The notes under the pieces: generated by a model
Databases searched by the model: none
What the model was told of the DNA's origin: nothing
The model's input: only the letters and a program-made list of their open reading frames with translations
Position numbers and translations under genes: made by a program
In this document: positions 14,482 through 18,772 of the stretch, piece after piece
Layout of the letters: every line of letters starts with the position of its first letter
Position numbering within the stretch: position 1 is the first letter of the stretch
Assembly (NCBI GenBank): GCA_023457615.1
Contig: JAEWKY010000046.1
Coordinates: 1-18,772 of the forward strand
DNA from: Actinomycetes bacterium
GTDB taxonomy: Bacteria > Actinomycetota > Actinomycetes > Actinomycetales > Microbacteriaceae
Reading direction: 5' to 3'
Length of the DNA: 18,772 nucleotides

Positions 14482-15737
14482 GCGTCTCGACGGCGCTCGA
14501 GCGCGCGCATCGTGAGGAATGGGGTCGCGTCGTCGCGACGCTCCTCCGCGTCACCGGCGACTGGCATCTCGCGGAGGACGCCGCGCAGGGGGCTTTCGTG
14601 AAGGCGGCCTCGCGCTGGGCCGACGACGGGGTGCCCGACAACCCCGGGGCGTGGCTCACGACGGTCGCCCGCAACGCCGCGCTCGACGTGCTGAGGCGGC
14701 GCACGACCGAGCAGCGCAAGCTGCGGGAGGTGGCGGCGGAGTCCGCTCTCGGCGACACCGCTCCGGGGGACCCGGCGTCGCTCGACGTCGACGACTGGTC
14801 GGAGGCCGACGTCCGGCTGCGCCTCATCGTCACGTGCGCGCATCCCGCGCTCGCGATGGAGGCGAGGGTCGCGCTCACGCTGCAGGCGGTCGCCGGGCTC
14901 ACGACGCGCGAGATCGCGCACGCCTTCCTGGTGCCCGAGGCCACGATGGCGCAGCGGCTCGTCCGGGCCAAGCGCCGCATCCGGGACGCCGGCATCCCGT
15001 ACCGCGTGCCGCCGCTCGCGGAACTCCCCGAGCGCATCGACGGCGTGCTCGCGGTGCTCTACCTCGTCTTCTCCGAGGGCTACGCGGCGTCGTCCGGCGA
15101 CGCGCTGCTGCGGGTCGACCTCGCGGGAGAGGCGATCCGGGTGCTGCGGCTCGTGCTCGAGCTCGTGCCGGAGGACGCGCTCGACGAGGCGAGGGCGCTG
15201 CTCGGCCTCATGCTGCTCCAGCACTCGCGCCGGGAGACCCGGCTCGACGTCGACGGCGACCTCGTCCCTCTCGAGGACCAGGACAGGGCACGCTGGGACG
15301 CCGCGGACCTCGCCGAGGCGCGTCGGGTGCTGGCGCGGCCGCACCGCGTGCGCGGGGGCTTCCGGGTGCAGGCCGAGCTCGCCGCGGCGCACGCCCTCGC
15401 GGCGGATGCCGCGCAGACCGACTGGACCGCGATCGTGCTCCTCTACGACGAGCTCGCCGCGTTCAGCGCCTCCCCGATGGTCGCGCTGGGTCGGGCCATC
15501 GCCGTCGGGTTCGCCGAGAACTGGGAGTCGGGCCTCCGCGAGCTCGACGCGCTCGCGGTCGGCGGGTCGCTCGACGGCCACCACCTCCTGCCCGCGGCGC
15601 AGGGCGACCTGCGGCGTCGATCCGGCGACCTCGCGGGCGCCGCGGCCGACTACCGCCGGGCTCTCGCCCTCGCGCCGACCGAGGCGGAGCGTCGCTTCCT
15701 GCGTCGTCGGCTCCGCGAGGTGGGCGGGGGCTCCTGA
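14478..15737 (+). CDS. ECF42-type RNA polymerase sigma factor with C-terminal TPR-like extension
   Basis: A 419-residue extracytoplasmic-function sigma factor. Region 2 (about 5-75) contains TGDWHLAEDAAQGAF and DNPGAWLTTVARNAALDVLRR; region 4 (about 131-172) contains the LTTREIAHAFLVPEATMAQRLVRAK helix-turn-helix. A long extension follows: a DUF6596-like part (about 180-280) and TPR-like helices to the end, the hallmark of ECF42. Such factors have no obvious anti-sigma factor, and the extension is thought to control activity. The start appears to be CTG at 14478, overlapping the YCII stop as CTGA and preceded by GAGGAG. The gene pair with a DGPF-domain protein is the conserved ECF42 context. 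The signal it responds to is unknown. Confidence 0.92.
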   Translation: MSVSTALERAHREEWGRVVATLLRVTGDWHLAEDAAQGAFVKAASRWADDGVPDNPGAWLTTVARNAALDVLRRRTTEQRKLREVAAESALGDTAPGDPASLDVDDWSEADVRLRLIVTCAHPALAMEARVALTLQAVAGLTTREIAHAFLVPEATMAQRLVRAKRRIRDAGIPYRVPPLAELPERIDGVLAVLYLVFSEGYAASSGDALLRVDLAGEAIRVLRLVLELVPEDALDEARALLGLMLLQHSRRETRLDVDGDLVPLEDQDRARWDAADLAEARRVLARPHRVRGGFRVQAELAAAHALAADAAQTDWTAIVLLYDELAAFSASPMVALGRAIAVGFAENWESGLRELDALAVGGSLDGHHLLPAAQGDLRRRSGDLAGAAADYRRALALAPTEAERRFLRRRLREVGGGS

Positions 15738-15838
15738 CCCCGCGCCCCGCAGGGCGGTGGTCCCGCGTGGCGGCAGCCGTCACGTGGCCGTCGAGAGCTC
15801 GCTCGCGAGCGGGAGGGACAATCAGCGGAACTCGCCCG
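15738..15838. other. Convergent intergenic stretch with short palindromes
   Basis: Between the sigma gene and the tandem repeats. It holds a small CGCCC-CGCA-GGGCG hairpin at 15743-15756 and a perfect 12-bp palindrome CGCTCGCGAGCG at 15800-15811. Either could help end sigma-gene transcription, but neither is followed by a T run. No gene is visible. Confidence 0.4.
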
Positions 15839-15918
15839 ACCATTCGCCACGATCACTCGACGTTCACGGCGTGAGTACTCGACGTTCACGGCGTGAGCTC
15901 GTCGTTCGGGGAGTGAGC
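15839..15918. repeat. Tandem 20-22-bp repeats next to tRNA-Val
   Basis: On the minus strand the unit begins CGAG and continues with CTCACGCCGTGAACGT. Two copies are identical over 21 bases (15855-15875 and 15877-15897). A third, diverged copy covers 15897-15917, and a fourth, more diverged, covers about 15839-15859. Each good copy contains the dyad TCACG-g-CGTGA, and the junction forms GAGTACTC. The repeats lie just downstream of the minus-strand tRNA-Val. No unit fits a CRISPR: there are no spacers. Confidence 0.75.
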
Positions 15919-15950
15919 TCGGGTCCGGGCGTCATCAAAGTGCGAGAGGG

Positions 15951-16023
15951 TGGGCGATACCAGACTCGAACTGATGACCTCTTCCGTGTGAAGGAAGCGC
16001 GCTACCAACTGCGCCAATCGCCC
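15951..16023 (-). tRNA. tRNA-Val (CAC)
   Basis: A 73-base tRNA on the minus strand. The acceptor stem GGGCGAT pairs with ATCGCCC, the anticodon stem is CTTCC/GGAAG, and the seven-base loop TTCACAC gives anticodon CAC, which reads GUG. The T arm contains GTTCGAG. The discriminator base is A and CCA is not encoded. It is about 85% identical in sequence to the tRNA-Val (GAC) on the opposite strand. A possible CAGGAT -10 lies upstream (plus 16033-16038). Confidence 0.95.
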
Positions 16024-16113
16024 GCGGCCTCCATCCTGCCACATCGCCGGACCCCGCCGTGCTCGGGCTCGACGGCGGCCGAAGGGGGATCGACGTAACA
16101 CGCCGCGCTCGGT

Positions 16114-16142
16114 TTGGCGGGGGTCGAGGCATCGGCTAGAGT
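16114..16142 (+). promoter_or_regulatory. Promoter of the tRNA Gly-Cys-Val operon
   Basis: TTGGCG (16114-16119), a 17-base spacer and TAGAGT (16137-16142) form a good housekeeping promoter. Transcription would begin near 16149, and the short leader contains a GCACG/CGTGC hairpin (16150-16165) immediately before the tRNA-Gly 5' end, where RNase P cuts. Confidence 0.65.
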
Positions 16143-16168
16143 CGACTCCGCACGTGAAAGCGTGCAAC

Positions 16169-16240
16169 GCGGATGTGGCGCAGTGGTAGCGCATCACCTT
16201 GCCAAGGTGAGGGTCGCGAGTTCGAATCTCGTCATCCGCT
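16169..16240 (+). tRNA. tRNA-Gly (GCC)
   Basis: A 72-base tRNA. The acceptor GCGGATG pairs with CATCCGC, the anticodon stem is TCACC/GGTGA, and the loop TTGCCAA gives anticodon GCC. The T loop contains TTCGAAT. The discriminator is T and no CCA is encoded. It is the first gene of the plus-strand tRNA operon. Confidence 0.96.
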
Positions 16241-16305
16241 CGAGGGAGAAGTCTCACGGTCCAGAAGATCGGCTGGTGACAGCGGATCGACTGGCCCACT
16301 CACAT

Positions 16306-16376
16306 GGTGGCGTGGCCGAGAGGCGAGGCAGCGGCCTGCAAAGCCGTCCACACGGGTTCGAATCCCGTCGCCACCT
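16306..16376 (+). tRNA. tRNA-Cys (GCA)
   Basis: A 71-base tRNA. The acceptor GGTGGCG pairs with CGCCACC, the anticodon loop CTGCAAA sits on stem GCGGC/GCCGT and gives anticodon GCA. The T arm is CGGG-TTCGAAT-CCCG. The discriminator is T, as in other bacterial tRNA-Cys, and CCA is not encoded. It is probably cotranscribed with tRNA-Gly, as the 65-bp gap holds no promoter that I can see. Confidence 0.96.
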
Positions 16377-16429
16377 CTCTCACCGCATCCGAAGGCTCTC
16401 GAGGTTCCGCCGAGAGGGTCGCCGGGAAC

Positions 16430-16501
16430 GGGCGATTGGCGCAGCGGTAGCGCGCTTCCCTGACACGGAAGAGGTCACTGGTTCGATCCCAGTATCGCCC
16501 A
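16430..16501 (+). tRNA. tRNA-Val (GAC), CCA encoded
   Basis: A 72-base tRNA. The acceptor GGGCGAT pairs with ATCGCCC, the anticodon stem is CTTCC/GGAAG, and the loop CTGACAC gives anticodon GAC. The T arm is CTGG-TTCGATC-CCAG. The discriminator A at 16501 is followed directly by CCA (16502-16504), so this tRNA alone in the cluster has an encoded 3' end. An intrinsic terminator follows within a few bases, making it the last gene of the operon. Confidence 0.96.
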
Positions 16502-16506
16502 CCATG

Positions 16507-16533
16507 AAAACCCCTGGTAAATCCGGGGGTTTT
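16507..16533 (+). terminator. Intrinsic terminator of the tRNA operon
   Basis: AAAACCCCTGG and CCGGGGGTTTT form an eleven-pair stem with one T-G wobble around loop TAAAT, ending in a T run. It starts two bases after the tRNA-Val CCA. The A-rich left side means it could also work on the minus strand. Confidence 0.88.
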
Positions 16534-16913
16534 GTGCGTTAGGGGCGTCCTCGTGGCCTAGTCGTGGCCTACTGCACGGCGTTGAGACCCTGCGCGGGCA
16601 GGGCGGACGGCTCTTCGGCCCGCGTGACCAGAGGCCGCGACCCGGACGAAAAGGACAGAAACTCGCCTAGTCGAGGTCCTCGGCGTGGAGGTCGTCGCTC
16701 AGATAGATGTCGGGACGAACGCGGCATGCAGGAGGCCGAGGCGCCGCATCGTCTGACGAGTCGAGACCGACGGCGGACGACGCGCCCTGACGGGACGGGA
16801 TACTGATACGCCCTCAGTAACCGAAGGCAGCGGCTACCTCATCTCCAGCGCGCGACGGCCTCCTCCCCAGCAGCGCGCTACGGGACGATGGCAACATCCT
16901 GATCAGCGAGCTG
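16534..16913. other. Gene-poor, possibly degenerate stretch behind the tRNA operon
   Basis: About 380 bp without a convincing gene and with visibly lower GC and poorer codon bias than its neighbours. TCGTGGCCTA occurs twice at the left end (16551-16560 and 16562-16571). On the minus strand a 54-codon open frame without a start codon ends at 16667 with the protein-like tail DIYLSDDLHAEDLD, perhaps the 3' remnant of a lost gene. I see no integrase fragment and no copy of the tRNA 3' end. Confidence 0.4.
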
Positions 16914-18170
16914 ATGGATGTCGGTGGCGCGTGGTCCACTGAAGGCATGGAGACGCTCCGCCCGCTCGACGAGTCGCACCCCGAGGTGCGCGTCGTGTTC
17001 GGCCTGGCCGAGGCGGAGTTCGCGGCATCCGCGATCGCGCGAGCGACGGCCGCGCAGATGCACGCGATCGTGCGCGTGCTGCGCGAGGCGGGCGAGCATC
17101 CCGAGCTGTTCGTCGATGCCGCGGAGACCTCCGGCATGACCGAGTTCGAGGTGCGCTCGTACGCCGAACGCGCGGCCGGCGCCGACCTGGCGACGCGCAT
17201 CGGGATGGCGGAGGGCACCGTGTTCGCCCTCGCCTTTCAGGGGCGTGAGCTCCTGCGCGCGACCCCGGGCGTGTGGGCGGCCTTCCGGGAGGGCGAGATC
17301 TCGGCGGCCAACGCGCGCGCTCTCGCCGACCGCGTCGCCGACGTGCCCGAGCACCGCTGGCGCGACCTCGACGACGCCGCGCTGGGCATGGCCACGCTCG
17401 CGCCCGCGCGCTTCGCCGGTCGGCTCCGCAACGTCGTCGAACGGCTCGCGACGGAGCCTCTCGCCGTGCGCCATCGTCGTGCCGCCGAACGTCGGCGGGT
17501 GTGCGTCGACCGCGATCGCGACGGGATGTCCTGGCTCTCGCTCCACGTGTCCGACGCGGCGGCGGCCCGTGTGCTCGCCCGGCTCGATGAAGCGGCGACC
17601 CGCTTGTCCGGGCTGCCCGGTGAGACTCGCACGCGCGACCAGCTCCGGGCCGACGTCGCGGTCGACCTCCTCGCGACGGGTCCAGGCGGCGAGAGCTCCG
17701 TGCGGGCGACGGTGCTCGTGACGGTTCCCGTGCTCACGCTGCTCGGCCTCTCCGACCAGCCCGCCACGCTCGACGGCGTCACCCCGATCGACGCCGACAC
17801 GGCGCGGCGACTGGCCGCCGACGCGCCGTCGTTCCATCGACTCCTGACCCACCCCGTCTCCGGAGCGGTGCTCGACGTCGACCGCACGACCTACCGCGTG
17901 CCGGCCGACCTGCGCCGAGCCGTGCTCGCGACCCACCCCCGCTGCGTCTTCCCGGGATGCGGGCGACGTGCCGCCGATTCCGACCTCGACCATGGCCGCG
18001 ACTGGGCGCGTGGTGGCGGCACCTCATTCGCGAACCTCGCCCCGCTGTGCCGACATCACCATCGCATGAAGCACCTCACCGCCTGGAGCTACCAGCGCTC
18101 CGATTCGGCCTTCGAGTGGACGAGTCCGACGGGCGCCGTGCAACGCGCCGACGATCCGCCGCCGTTCTAG
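16914..18170 (+). CDS. DUF222 / HNH endonuclease domain protein (13E12-repeat type)
   Basis: A 418-residue protein with an N-terminal DUF222 helical domain (about 25-300) and a C-terminal HNH nuclease domain (about 335-390). The HNH zinc site and active site are visible as C344 and C349, the DLDH motif ending in H360, N374 and the LCRHHH segment (378-383). This architecture is that of the actinobacterial 13E12-repeat family, present in many copies in some genomes and often linked with mobile DNA; its biological role is not known. The ATG at 16914 is used here; a second in-frame ATG at 16947 is equally plausible since neither has a good ribosome site. It stands alone behind the tRNA cluster and a degenerate stretch. 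Confidence 0.9.
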   Translation: MDVGGAWSTEGMETLRPLDESHPEVRVVFGLAEAEFAASAIARATAAQMHAIVRVLREAGEHPELFVDAAETSGMTEFEVRSYAERAAGADLATRIGMAEGTVFALAFQGRELLRATPGVWAAFREGEISAANARALADRVADVPEHRWRDLDDAALGMATLAPARFAGRLRNVVERLATEPLAVRHRRAAERRRVCVDRDRDGMSWLSLHVSDAAAARVLARLDEAATRLSGLPGETRTRDQLRADVAVDLLATGPGGESSVRATVLVTVPVLTLLGLSDQPATLDGVTPIDADTARRLAADAPSFHRLLTHPVSGAVLDVDRTTYRVPADLRRAVLATHPRCVFPGCGRRAADSDLDHGRDWARGGGTSFANLAPLCRHHHRMKHLTAWSYQRSDSAFEWTSPTGAVQRADDPPPF

Positions 18171-18323
18171 TCGCGAGTACTCCTCGTCGTGCGGGCCGCG
18201 TCGTCGACAGGTGCGTTCCACGATCGGTGCCACGGGGCAGGCCCCGCGCCATCCCGCTAGCCCGGGCGCGCCCGTGCGCGCAAGAGCCTGGGCGGGATGA
18301 CCCCGCGCCGCCATTGTCGAACC

Positions 18324-18772
18324 ATGGCCCGAGAAGACGATCCGACGAAACCGCTGCCCGCCGTCGACCAGCCGACCGAACCCCTCGGGGTCGAGCCCGC
18401 GGAGGTCGACCCCGTCGCCGATGCGCCCGTGGTCGCTCCGCACGTGCCCGTCGCCGACGTGCGCACCGCGCAGCTCGACGCCGCTGCGCCGCCCCCTCCG
18501 CCCCGGGCGACTTCGGGCAGGCTGCTGGTCGGCATCCTCGTCGCGGTGCTGGCGATGGGCGCCGTCGTCTTCGGCCTCGCCGTGCTCGGGCCGCTGCTGT
18601 CGGGCGCGGGCGCGCCGCAGACCCCGACCTCGCCGAGCACCGAGCCGAGTCCCGAGGCTCCGACCGAGCCGAGCGAGGCACCCGGCGACCCGGTTCCCGA
18701 GGACCCGGAGCCCGCACCCGAGCCACCGGAGGATCCCGCGCCGAGCCCCGAGCCCACCGCCCCGGTCGAGCC
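18324..18772 (+). CDS. Single-span membrane protein with Pro/Glu-rich exterior (partial)
   Basis: The first 149 codons of a gene that runs off the window without a stop. Residues 1-60 are an acidic, proline-rich cytoplasmic segment containing TKPLP and TEPLG repeats; residues 66-92 are one hydrophobic membrane span; from 98 on the chain is a Pro/Glu/Ser/Thr-rich linker with repeated PSPE- and PEPAP-like words, likely outside the cell. This is typical of actinobacterial wall-spanning stalks that carry a C-terminal domain, here not visible. The ATG lacks a Shine-Dalgarno sequence. An overlapping minus-strand open frame is a Gly/Ser-rich shadow of the same repeats. Function unknown. Confidence 0.72.
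   Translation, partial: MAREDDPTKPLPAVDQPTEPLGVEPAEVDPVADAPVVAPHVPVADVRTAQLDAAAPPPPPRATSGRLLVGILVAVLAMGAVVFGLAVLGPLLSGAGAPQTPTSPSTEPSPEAPTEPSEAPGDPVPEDPEPAPEPPEDPAPSPEPTAPVE

Noticed and set aside
11977..15584. Two very long minus-strand open frames opposite the DUF2071, YCII and sigma genes
   Set aside because: Same shadow composition, with no recognisable motif, while the plus strand carries conserved families.
15839..15918. CRISPR array
   Set aside because: The repeats are directly adjacent without unique spacers and no cas genes are nearby.
16814..17218. Minus-strand gene ending before the HNH gene
   Set aside because: Its Ser/Arg/Ala-rich sequence is antisense to the DUF222 domain and shows no family features.
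18250..18299. Inverted repeat CATCCCGC/GCGGGATG with an inner CGGGCGCGCCCG palindrome as a terminator
   Set aside because: The loop is 34 bases and there is no T tract; in DNA this GC-rich such dyads arise easily by chance.
16484..18772. attL/attR pair for an island inserted at tRNA-Val (GAC)
   Set aside because: I found no second copy of the tRNA 3' end to the right within the window, and no integrase.

Overview
This 18.8-kb window is very GC-rich. It has short intergenic gaps, frequent GTG starts, GTGA/ATGA start-stop overlaps, a DUF3000-RNase D pair and a DUF222-HNH gene. Together these point to a high-GC actinobacterium, most likely of the Microbacteriaceae; the family assignment is inference from gene content, not a measured phylogeny. 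It looks chromosomal.

Layout. (1) 74-5439, all minus: DUF3000 protein, ribonuclease D, a thiolase (FadA type) and a FadB-type enoyl-CoA hydratase/3-hydroxyacyl-CoA dehydrogenase. The last two form a translationally coupled beta-oxidation pair. (2) 5532-6707, plus: a membrane-anchored alpha/beta hydrolase. (3) 6726-8810, minus: a compact operon of sulfurtransferase (SseA type), SufE-like sulfur acceptor and RibD-C-type reductase. (4) 8941-9954, plus: a ZapE/AFG1 ATPase. (5) 10052-13314, plus: a nitrogen locus. A GlnR-type box precedes a canonical Amt ammonium channel. A hairpin follows, then a divergent Amt-like paralogue in which both pore histidines are replaced, overlapping a DUF2071/YqjF gene. 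(6) 13363-15737, plus: an unrecognised protein with a nuclease-like motif, then a YCII/DGPF-domain gene coupled to an ECF42-type sigma factor. The sigma gene appears to start at CTG, and a promoter of the ECF42 type lies in front of the pair. (7) 15839-16533: a tandem-repeat patch and a tRNA cluster, Val(CAC) on minus and Gly(GCC)-Cys(GCA)-Val(GAC) on plus, closed by a strong intrinsic terminator. (8) 16534-18772: a gene-poor, possibly degenerate stretch, a DUF222-HNH endonuclease (13E12-repeat type) and the start of a Pro/Glu-rich single-span membrane protein that runs off the window.

Most of the window is ordinary chromosome. The parts most worth a second look are the histidine-less Amt paralogue beside amtB (with no PII gene between or after them), the ECF42 module with its apparent autoregulatory promoter and CTG start, the regulatory DNA in front of amtB (GlnR box abutting a 22-bp near-perfect palindrome), and the tandem 20-22-bp repeats beside the tRNA cluster.
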